From Bacteroidota bacterium (lineage in GTDB: Bacteria > Bacteroidota > Bacteroidia > Flavobacteriales > Weeksellaceae), in NCBI GenBank assembly GCA_023457935.1, contig JAEXBA010000091.1:1-27828 (forward strand): a DNA stretch of 27,828 nt, in the 5' to 3' direction. Below the pieces are notes generated by a model. The model made no database searches and was not told where the DNA came from. It saw only the letters and a program-made list of their open reading frames with translations. The translations under genes and the position numbers were made by a program. Shown one piece after another: positions 6,726 to 12,758 of this stretch (the stretch's first letter is position 1; every line of letters begins with the position of its first letter).

Positions 6726-6859
6726 ACTAATAACCATTAAGATTTAGCAGCCATTCAGAAACCTTTCTGTTGGCTGCACCGAAAAGCACAAACCAACATA
6801 AATTTTCTTTCATTAAATTTTTCTTTCAGACCTTTTCACAGCAGGAAAAGGTCTTTTTT
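6726..6859 (+). ncRNA. Candidate small regulatory RNA (about 134 nt)
   Basis: No protein gene occupies this stretch and there is no ATG on the plus strand, yet it ends in a strong plus-strand terminator, so a transcript without an ATG-initiated ORF is likely. The main structure is a hairpin at 6747-6777: outer stem GCAGCCA/TGGCTGC, inner stem CAGAA/TTCTG. A single-stranded A/C-rich stretch (6779-6800) and a direct repeat of AAATTTTCTTTCA (6800-6812 and 6815-6828, the second with one extra T) follow. The 5' end is an estimate from the weak -7 box at 6713-6720. I cannot match it to 6S, SRP RNA, tmRNA or RNase P RNA. Confidence 0.5.
6828..6859 (+). terminator. Terminator of candidate small RNA 2
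   Basis: Perfect nine-base stem AGACCTTTT/AAAAGGTCT, loop 6837-6845, six T at the end. The T-run is on the plus strand, so it does not primarily serve the convergent sirtuin gene. Confidence 0.8.
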
Positions 6860-6869
6860 GCACGAGAAA

Positions 6870-7556
6870 CTACAGGATCTGTCTGATTTTCTTCTCCAGA
6901 AGACGCATTCCTTCGGAACCGCCGCATTTAAAGCAGTTTTCTGCTTTTGTATAAGAATGTTCAAGATTCGGATCGATGACATAAACGTCGCAGTCTTCAC
7001 GAACATAATGAATAAGTTCCGCTGCCGGATAAACCTGCATCGAAGTACCGATCACCACAAAAATATCCGCAGAAGAAGTAATAATTGTGGCCTGTTCCAT
7101 CGCCGGAACCATTTCTCCGAACCAAACAATATGCGGTCTCAGCTGAATACCTTCGTAATTGATATCGCCTAAATTGAGATCATCTTCCCAGGGAATGATA
7201 TTCGAATCAGAATTTACAGGTCGTGCTTTCAGCAGTTCGCCGTGAAGATGCAGAACCTTTGTAGAGCCGGCTCTTTCATGGAGATCGTCGACATTTTGAG
7301 TGATGATGTGAACATCAAAATCGTTTTCCAGTTCTGCCAGAATTTGATGGGCTTCGTTGGGCTGAACTTCTTTCAGCTGCCTTCTCCTGAGATTGTAAAA
7401 ATCAAGAACGAGTTGCGGATTCTTTGCAAAACCTTCCGGACTTGCAACATCTTCCACACGGTGATTTTCCCACAATCCGTTGGAATCACGAAAAGTTTTT
7501 ATTCCGCTTTCGGCAGAAATTCCGGCACCGGATAAAACGACGAGTTTCTTTTTCAT
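6870..7556 (-). CDS. cobB: Sir2-family NAD-dependent protein deacylase (CobB-like)
   Basis: A 228-residue single-domain sirtuin that removes acyl groups from protein lysines using NAD+. Visible motifs: GAGIS (10-14), ESGIKTFR (16-23), TQNVDDLHERAG (86-97), catalytic H105 in HLHGEL, GTSMQVYPAAEL and VYVIDPN. Y54 and R57 in FYNLRRR match the Tyr-x-x-Arg pair of class III enzymes (SIRT5, CobB) that prefer succinyl or malonyl lysine. The four zinc cysteines usual after the catalytic histidine are absent: that segment (ELLKARPVNSDSN) has no Cys, and the only Cys are near the C-terminus. It is last in a four-gene operon and overlaps the preceding gene by 4 bp. Confidence 0.93.
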   Translation of the reverse strand: MKKKLVVLSGAGISAESGIKTFRDSNGLWENHRVEDVASPEGFAKNPQLVLDFYNLRRRQLKEVQPNEAHQILAELENDFDVHIITQNVDDLHERAGSTKVLHLHGELLKARPVNSDSNIIPWEDDLNLGDINYEGIQLRPHIVWFGEMVPAMEQATIITSSADIFVVIGTSMQVYPAAELIHYVREDCDVYVIDPNLEHSYTKAENCFKCGGSEGMRLLEKKIRQIL

Positions 7557-7879
7557 AAATCAATTTTTTTTCCTGAAAACTGTTTTCTGTATTCCAGTTT
7601 CTGAAGCTGTCTTTCCAGTATCAGTTTTGCAATGGTTTTGCCTGAACTTTTGGTCTTGTCCTCGTTCTGCAAAGCCTTTTTGAGCTTTTCTTCGCTTACA
7701 TCAATTCTGTACAACATATTAACCAAACGGCTGAAATCCCTGTCAATCAACTCATTGATATAAACCGCCAGTTTATTCTCCAGATCATCCGTTTCGGCAT
7801 TTTCCAACACTTCATGGAAATTACTTCCAGTTACTCTGTTGAATAAATCTTCGGATTCTATGACCGCAAGGTTAGACAT
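7553..7879 (-). CDS. Small helical protein of unknown function
   Basis: A family I do not recognise. The product has 108 residues, no Cys, and is predicted mostly helical. The N-terminal half is acidic (LFNRVTGSNFHEVLENAETDDLENKLAVYINELIDRDFSRLVNMLYRIDVSEEKL) and the C-terminus strongly basic (ERQLQKLEYRKQFSGKKIDL), suggesting nucleic-acid or protein contact. It overlaps the DUF72 gene by 8 bp upstream and the sirtuin by 4 bp downstream, so translation of the three is coupled. A functional link to the sirtuin is suggested only by this arrangement. Confidence 0.8.
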   Translation of the reverse strand: MSNLAVIESEDLFNRVTGSNFHEVLENAETDDLENKLAVYINELIDRDFSRLVNMLYRIDVSEEKLKKALQNEDKTKSSGKTIAKLILERQLQKLEYRKQFSGKKIDL

Positions 7880-8630
7880 TTTGAACTTTTTTACTCAGAA
7901 TTTTATTTAAAGACAGCGCATTTTTAATTCCCGCTGTTCCAAAAGTATTGTTGAAATATACAAAAGAAGTTCCATCAAACCTTTTAATTTTGGAAGAAAG
8001 TTTTATCAAAAATTCTTCAGAATATTGAGATTTAAACATTTCCGGAACGCCGTGAAGCCTGTAATAGAGATGTTTTTCGGAGTTTATCACCACTTCATCT
8101 GAAATAGCTTTCGGTATGGAAACGCCTGAAAAAATAATGCTGTTTTCGTCCAGAATTCTGAAAACCCTGTCGTTCCACCAACTTTTATGACGGAATTCAA
8201 CGACATTCAGAAAATTCCTGTCAACCGTTACCAGAACTTTCTGCAGATTCTCTTCAGAATAAATAAAAGACGGAGGCAACTGAAACAGGAATCCCGCCAG
8301 TTTTTCCTTCAAACCTTCTGTGATATGTCTGCAAAATTCTTCAGTATCCTTTTCTGTTGAATTCAGTTTCTTTAAATGGGTAACCGTTTTTGGAATCTTA
8401 ATGAAAAACCTAAAATTTTCGCCGGTCTGACTGTACCAGCTTTCCAAGGTTTTGAGCGTAGGTTTTCGGTAGAAAGTCGAATTGATTTCTACCGAATTGA
8501 GATGTTGCGAATAAAACTTCAGAAAATCTTTCGACGTCAAGTCTTCCGGATAGAAAAATCCTTTCCAAAGCAGCTCTGAAAAACCGGAACAGCCGACGAA
8601 AACCTTGTTAGTGGAATTTTTAACTTTCAA
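7872..8630 (-). CDS. DUF72 family protein (TIM-barrel fold)
   Basis: A 252-residue protein. DUF72 hallmarks are VFVGCSGFSELLWKGFFYPE, FYSQHLNSVEINSTFYRKP, FRFFIKIPKTVTH, FLFQLPPSF, VVEFRHKSWW and LYYRLHGVPEMF. The family (YecE-like) adopts a TIM barrel with conserved acidic and aromatic residues but no established activity; phosphodiesterase or nuclease roles have been suggested. The start is a problem: no ATG precedes the conserved core, and the best codon is a TTG at 8628-8630 that overlaps the TGA of the previous gene as TTGA. This TTG lies inside a heptamer repeat array (8617-8644), so repeat DNA now forms the translation start. Length is normal. Confidence 0.88.
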   Translation of the reverse strand: MKVKNSTNKVFVGCSGFSELLWKGFFYPEDLTSKDFLKFYSQHLNSVEINSTFYRKPTLKTLESWYSQTGENFRFFIKIPKTVTHLKKLNSTEKDTEEFCRHITEGLKEKLAGFLFQLPPSFIYSEENLQKVLVTVDRNFLNVVEFRHKSWWNDRVFRILDENSIIFSGVSIPKAISDEVVINSEKHLYYRLHGVPEMFKSQYSEEFLIKLSSKIKRFDGTSFVYFNNTFGTAGIKNALSLNKILSKKVQNV

Positions 8631-8644
8631 TTTTCAACTCTCAA
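8617..8644. repeat. Heptamer repeat array at a gene junction
   Basis: Four consecutive seven-base units on the plus strand: TTTTTAA, CTTTCAA, TTTTCAA, CTCTCAA. The array spans the end of one gene and the start of DUF72 (both minus). It is shorter and less regular than the arrays at 14882 and 23048 but has the same period. Confidence 0.6.
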
Positions 8645-9235
8645 TTCAATAAGACCTTCCGTTAAAGATTTCCACTGAAATTTGCTTCCGGCAATCATTC
8701 CGCCAACAGCGACAAGAAAATTACGAACCTTTTCCAATGCAGATAAATCTTCGGTGTTCGGTTCTTCATTTCTGCCGTGAACTTCTGCTGCAACTCTGTT
8801 TCCTTCACGTTTGATCAGGAAATTGGAAGTGGCTTTTTCACAGAAAAAATGTGCCGTTTTTTCATCGGGTTTTGTCGGATCGGAAGTTGGACGAACCCGA
8901 ATGTACAGACATTCAGAATTGGGTTTTTCTTCGCTGCAGATTTCTTCAATTTTTACCCAATCGAAACCGTCGCCTGTAGAATTATGAAGTCCGGGAATCT
9001 GAATTTTGAAATAATTTCCTTCCTTTGGATTTTCCAGAAGAAGATTTCCGTTTTCATCACGCAAACTGAACGAAGCTTTTTCCTGTCCGGCAAAAAGTTC
9101 CCAAGAATTTACATCCAGAAAACGTTTTTTCACCGTTTCGAAATGAGCAATCGCTTCGGCTTCGGTCTCGAAAAATATTTCAGAAACCGTATCGCTTTTT
9201 GCGCCTGTAAACTGATGTGGAATTTTTTCATTCAT
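8627..9235 (-). CDS. Unknown protein, first gene of the sirtuin/DUF72 operon
   Basis: A family I do not recognise. The product has 202 residues and is soluble. The N-terminal part, ETEAEAIAHFETVKKRFLDVNSWELFAGQEKASFSLRDENG, is followed by a beta-rich middle containing LLLENPKEGNYFKIQIPGLHNSTGDGFDWVKIEEI and ECLYIRVRPTSDP. A C-terminal helical and Gly-rich part (FLVAVGGMIAGSKFQW) could be a short membrane-associated or buried segment. There is no signal peptide. Its last codons (LIELRVEN) are encoded by the heptamer array, so the natural C-terminus may once have been different. It shares 4 bp with DUF72. No promoter box is clear upstream; a terminator for the preceding pfpI gene lies at 9239-9261. 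Confidence 0.78.
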   Translation of the reverse strand: MNEKIPHQFTGAKSDTVSEIFFETEAEAIAHFETVKKRFLDVNSWELFAGQEKASFSLRDENGNLLLENPKEGNYFKIQIPGLHNSTGDGFDWVKIEEICSEEKPNSECLYIRVRPTSDPTKPDEKTAHFFCEKATSNFLIKREGNRVAAEVHGRNEEPNTEDLSALEKVRNFLVAVGGMIAGSKFQWKSLTEGLIELRVEN

Positions 9236-9238
9236 GAC

Positions 9239-9261
9239 AAAAAAGAACCCGATTGGGTTCT
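9239..9261 (-). terminator. Terminator of the PfpI/DJ-1 gene
   Basis: On the minus strand AGAACCC/GGGTTCT (loop AATC) is followed by a run of T. It starts 4 bp after the stop codon. Confidence 0.8.
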
Positions 9262-9265
9262 GTGT

Positions 9266-9802
9266 TTATTTTGAAAATTCTTGGATTAATCTAGCGTTAA
9301 ACGCAGGCAAATCATCCGGTTTACGGCTTGTTGTAAGATTTCCGTCGGTTACCACTTCAGAATCTTCCCATTGTGCACCTGCATTCTGTAAGTCTTTTGA
9401 TATTGCTTTGTAAGAAGTCATTTTTTTGCCGTTTACGACTTCTGCGTCGATTAATGTTTGCGGACCGTGACAGATTGCTCCAACCGGTTTATTTTCAGTG
9501 AAGAAATCTTTAACGAATTTTACGGCATCTTTGTCGGCGCGCACTGCATCGGGATTTAAAACTCCGCCCGGAAGAACCAAACCGTCGTAATCGGAGACTT
9601 TTGCATCCGCAACAGTTTTGTCCACTTTCACGGAATTGCTCCATTCATGATCTTTCATTGCCTTGATTTCCCCTGATTTCAGAGAAACAATTTCTACGGT
9701 TGCGCCTTCTTTTTTTAAAGCTTCAACAGGTTGTTCCAGTTCGCTTTGTTCGTATCCGTCTGCAGCTAAAACTGCAATTTTTTTGTTTGATAATGTTGAC
9801 AT
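9266..9802 (-). CDS. PfpI/DJ-1 superfamily protein (type 1 glutamine amidotransferase-like)
   Basis: A 178-residue cytosolic protein of the PfpI/YhbO/DJ-1 superfamily. Nucleophile elbow GAICHGPQTL carries C111 and H112; the conserved acid is E18 (DGYEQSELEQP). PGGVLNPDAVR completes the family pattern. Members are described as stress proteins, with deglycase/glyoxalase or protease activities that remain debated. The frame reaches a TTG at 9838 inside the catalase terminator hairpin; the ATG at 9802 (MSTLSNKKIAV) gives the family length. It lies downstream of the catalase gene on the same strand, whose C-terminal domain has the same fold. No -7 box is evident, so expression may rely on readthrough from the catalase transcript. 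Confidence 0.9.
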   Translation of the reverse strand: MSTLSNKKIAVLAADGYEQSELEQPVEALKKEGATVEIVSLKSGEIKAMKDHEWSNSVKVDKTVADAKVSDYDGLVLPGGVLNPDAVRADKDAVKFVKDFFTENKPVGAICHGPQTLIDAEVVNGKKMTSYKAISKDLQNAGAQWEDSEVVTDGNLTTSRKPDDLPAFNARLIQEFSK

Positions 9803-9824
9803 AATATTTTGATTTTTTGGTTGT

Positions 9825-9851
9825 AAAAAAGGCAGCAAGAAATTTGCCGCC
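9825..9851 (-). terminator. Terminator between catalase and PfpI genes
   Basis: Minus-strand stem GGCGGCAA/TTGCTGCC (one G-U pair, 5-nt loop) followed by six T. It falls 23 bp before the PfpI ATG. Confidence 0.7.
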
Positions 9852-9897
9852 CTGCTTTTTATTACATTTAATTAAGATTTTTTAGCACAGTTTAAGA

Positions 9898-12030
9898 CTA
9901 TGCAGGAACCACGGGATTCAGCTCGCGTTCCCAGTTTCTGCCCGCCGCAATTGCTTTCACAAAATCCTGTGGAGTTTTGTCGACGATTAATGCTTTGTCT
10001 TCTTTGTCCGTCGGAATCTCAGTTTTGGCAAGCAAATCCTTTCCGTTTCCGTCTGTTGCAATCGCTTTGCAGTGTTTGAAAGTTTCGTTCAGCAAATGTT
10101 TTGGAATTCCGTGGTTCATCACTTCATCAGAAACTCCGTTCGGAACAAACATCGCGTCAAAAACCACCGAAGTAGCAGTAAGGAAATTTTCGTCCACTTT
10201 CATTTCCGTGCCGTTGTTTCCTTTGATGGTACCGCCCTTTGGTGCGATAATTTTGCAGGAAGCGCCTTCTTTTTCCAGAGCTTTTTTGTATTTGTTAAGT
10301 GAAGTTTCATCAACGCCGTTGTCGCAGATAATTCCGATCATGCGGGTTTTGATATCGCCTTTGTTATGGGCCGTCATTGAAAGTTTTTCAGATTTTTCCT
10401 TCACCGAGTTAGCATCTTTTGGCTGATGTTTTTTCGGATCTTCATCTGCACCTATATTTTGGTTAATCGGCATATCAATTTTTTTCGGAATTTTTATACC
10501 CAGTTTATCGGCTACTTTTGCGGCCACATCTTTGTCAATCATATTCAGATTATGGCAAACGCGTTCTTTGATATGATCGTAATTTACTTTGCTTAGTTCA
10601 AAGGCAAATGCGTCAATCATGTGACGTTTTTCATGATCGGTCAACGAATTCATGAATAATTTCGGCTGAGAAAAATGATCGCTGAAACTTTCGCTTCTGT
10701 TCCGTATTTTATGCGCATCAATTCTTTCCGGAAAGCTTGTGAAGCCGCCGTCTTTCATCATTGCCTGAAAAGGACAGCCGCCGCCCAAACTGTTCGGATG
10801 ATACGCTGTAGTTCCTTTATTCACCGTCATTCTCATATGTGCATCACGTTGATTGTTGTGGACCGGCGCAACAGAACGGTTAATCGGAATTTCATGAAAA
10901 TTCGGACTTCCTAAACGGGAAAGCTGGGTATCAGTGTAAGAGAAAAGTCTTCCCTGCAAAAGCGGATCGTTGCTGAAATCGATTCCCGGAACAATGTGTC
11001 CCGGATGGAATGCTACCTGTTCTGTTTCTGCAAAGAAATTATCAGGATTTCTGTTCAAAGTCATTTTTCCGACAATGGTTACCGGAACGAGTTCTTCAGG
11101 AATCAGTTTTGTAGGATCAAGCAGATCAAAATCAAATTTAAATTCATCTTCTTCCGGAACAATCTGCAAACCAAGTTCCCATTCCGGATAATTTCCTTTT
11201 TCGATATTTTCCCAAAGGTCACGACGGTGGAAATCCGGATCCTTTCCTGATATTTTCGTCGCTTCATCCCAGCAAACCGAATGAACGCCCAAAAGCGGCT
11301 TCCAGTGGAACTTCACGAAATGCGATTTTCCTTCTTCATTCACGAGACGGAAGGTATGAATTCCGAAACCTTCCATCATTCTTAGAGATTTTGGAATTCC
11401 ACGGTCGCTCATTACCCACGAAGTCATGTGCATGGTTTCGGGAACAAGTGATACAAAATCCCAGAAAGTATCGTGAGCCGAGGCAGCCTGCGGCATTTCG
11501 TTGTGAGGTTCCGGCTTTACGGAATGAATAAAATCCGGAAATTTCATTGCATCCTGAATCGCAAAGACCGGAATATTGTTGCCGACAAGGTCAAAAATTC
11601 CTTCTTCGGTATAAAATTTTACTGCGAAACCGCGAACATCTCTCGCCAAATCAGTGGAACCTTTGGAACCTGCAACCGTTGAAAACCTTACGAAAACAGG
11701 TGTTTTTCTTGAAGTGTCGTTCAGGAAACCGGCTTTGGTGTATTTTGCCTGACTTTCATACAGTTCAAAAATACCGTGAGCTCCGTTTCCACGGGCATGA
11801 ACAATTCTTTCCGGAATTCTTTCATGGTCAAAATGCGTAATCTTTTCACGCAGAATAAAATCTTCCAGAAGGGAAGGACCGCGTTCTCCAGCTTTCAGAG
11901 AATCATTGTTATTGTTGATTTTTACACCCTGATTGGTTGTTAGAAACTGACCTTCTGCCGAAGAAGTGTTTTTTTGCAGGTCATCGGTTTTTTTATTGAC
12001 GTTCTTTTCGTCTTTTTTCTGATTTTTCAT
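9898..12030 (-). CDS. katE: Large-subunit monofunctional catalase (HPII type)
   Basis: A 710-residue heme catalase converting hydrogen peroxide to water and oxygen. The polar N-terminal extension (1-50) is typical of clade 2 enzymes. The catalase core runs from about 50 to 530: catalytic H78 in ERIVHARGNGAHG, FAIQDAMKFPDF, and heme-ligand region RLFSYTDTQLSRLG. A linker follows, then a C-terminal PfpI/GATase-like domain (about 555-700, TRMIGIICDNGVDE onward) as in E. coli KatE. This domain has no cysteine at the usual nucleophile elbow (IATDGNGK), so it is presumably structural. No signal peptide: cytoplasmic. It lies between the DUF892 gene and the PfpI gene, with terminators on either side. 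I see no TAnnTTTG box in the 62 bp upstream, so part of its expression may come from the DUF892 promoter by readthrough. Confidence 0.97.
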   Translation of the reverse strand: MKNQKKDEKNVNKKTDDLQKNTSSAEGQFLTTNQGVKINNNNDSLKAGERGPSLLEDFILREKITHFDHERIPERIVHARGNGAHGIFELYESQAKYTKAGFLNDTSRKTPVFVRFSTVAGSKGSTDLARDVRGFAVKFYTEEGIFDLVGNNIPVFAIQDAMKFPDFIHSVKPEPHNEMPQAASAHDTFWDFVSLVPETMHMTSWVMSDRGIPKSLRMMEGFGIHTFRLVNEEGKSHFVKFHWKPLLGVHSVCWDEATKISGKDPDFHRRDLWENIEKGNYPEWELGLQIVPEEDEFKFDFDLLDPTKLIPEELVPVTIVGKMTLNRNPDNFFAETEQVAFHPGHIVPGIDFSNDPLLQGRLFSYTDTQLSRLGSPNFHEIPINRSVAPVHNNQRDAHMRMTVNKGTTAYHPNSLGGGCPFQAMMKDGGFTSFPERIDAHKIRNRSESFSDHFSQPKLFMNSLTDHEKRHMIDAFAFELSKVNYDHIKERVCHNLNMIDKDVAAKVADKLGIKIPKKIDMPINQNIGADEDPKKHQPKDANSVKEKSEKLSMTAHNKGDIKTRMIGIICDNGVDETSLNKYKKALEKEGASCKIIAPKGGTIKGNNGTEMKVDENFLTATSVVFDAMFVPNGVSDEVMNHGIPKHLLNETFKHCKAIATDGNGKDLLAKTEIPTDKEDKALIVDKTPQDFVKAIAAGRNWERELNPVVPA

Positions 12031-12063
12031 ATTTAGTGGAGGTGGATTTTGAGATTTTGGTAG

Positions 12064-12087
12064 AAAAAAACGGCCTTAAGACCGTTT
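12064..12087 (-). terminator. Terminator between DUF892 and catalase genes
   Basis: Minus-strand stem AAACGGTC/GGCCGTTT (one G-U) with loop TTAA, followed by a run of T. It lies between the DUF892 stop and the katE start. Confidence 0.75.
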
Positions 12088-12092
12088 CGTTT

Positions 12093-12626
12093 TTATTTCG
12101 CTTTCAGATTGATTTCTGATTTCGCAAGCTTTGTGAGATCCTTGTCGCAGGTTTTTTCCTGTTTCAAAGTTTCAAGCATCAGTTTCAGAACTTCTTTCTC
12201 GCCCAGCAGTTTTGCATACGTTGCGATTGTTCCGTAAGAAGCAATTTCATAATGCTCCACTTTTTGCGCAGCGGCAATAATGGCTGCATCACGAACTGCG
12301 CCCGGTTCTGTTTCTTCAAGAATTCCTTCCGCTTCCTTCAAAAGACCGTCCATTGCATCGCATTTAGCGGCTTCTGCTTTCAATTTTAAAGCTTTAAAAG
12401 CATCTTCCAGTCTTTTCACCTGACCTTTTGTTTCTTCAAGGTGACCGTCAATTGCTTTCTTTAAAGATTTTGAAGTAGCATTTTTAGACATTTTCGGAAG
12501 ATTTTTTACGAGTGCTTTTTCAGCCCAGTATAAATCTTTCAGTCCGTCTACCATAAAGTCTTTCAGTTGATCTGCTGCATCTGCTTTCGGCTTCACTTTG
12601 CCTGCAGTGGTGGTTTTCTTTGCCAT
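12093..12626 (-). CDS. DUF892/YciE ferritin-like stress protein
   Basis: A 177-residue, Lys/Ala-rich helical protein. Family signatures are LKDFMVDGLKDLYWAEKALVKNLPKM, HLEETKGQVKRLEDAF, and AAQKVEHYEIASYGTIATYAKLLG. Glu and His at ferritin-like positions (E36 in YWAEK, E65/E66 in HLEET, E124 and H125 in KVEHYEIASYG) could bind a di-iron centre. YciE homologues are induced by stress and starvation; the activity is not firmly known. A basic tail at the N-terminus (MAKKTTTAGKVKPK) may contact DNA or RNA. It has the best promoter in the cluster, and the catalase and PfpI genes follow on the same strand, so the three probably form a peroxide/stationary-phase module with graded readthrough. Confidence 0.93.
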   Translation of the reverse strand: MAKKTTTAGKVKPKADAADQLKDFMVDGLKDLYWAEKALVKNLPKMSKNATSKSLKKAIDGHLEETKGQVKRLEDAFKALKLKAEAAKCDAMDGLLKEAEGILEETEPGAVRDAAIIAAAQKVEHYEIASYGTIATYAKLLGEKEVLKLMLETLKQEKTCDKDLTKLAKSEINLKAK

Positions 12627-12657
12627 AATTTTGATTTTGTGATTTTAATTATTTTCT

Positions 12658-12687
12658 CAAATTTAGATCAAAAAAAGCGGCAAACAA
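12658..12687 (-). promoter_or_regulatory. Promoter of the stress cluster (DUF892 gene)
   Basis: On the minus strand TTG, 19 bp, then TAAATTTG: an exact match to the flavobacterial promoter consensus. It lies 31 bp before the DUF892 ATG. Confidence 0.75.
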
Positions 12688-12730
12688 TATCACTGTTCTA
12701 ATTATATAAAAGAATATATATAAAGTATAA

Positions 12731-12752
12731 AAAAATAATGCTTTTATTTTAA
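12731..12752 (-). terminator. Possible A/T-rich terminator after copA
   Basis: On the minus strand AAAATAA/TTATTTT (loop AAGCA) is followed by T residues, 7 bp past the copA stop. The stem has no G-C pair, so it is weak. Confidence 0.35.
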
Positions 12753-12758
12753 AAACTC

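Noticed and set aside
10970..11840. Several 70-97-codon plus-strand frames within the catalase gene
   Set aside because: They are antisense shadows of a well-conserved catalase reading frame.
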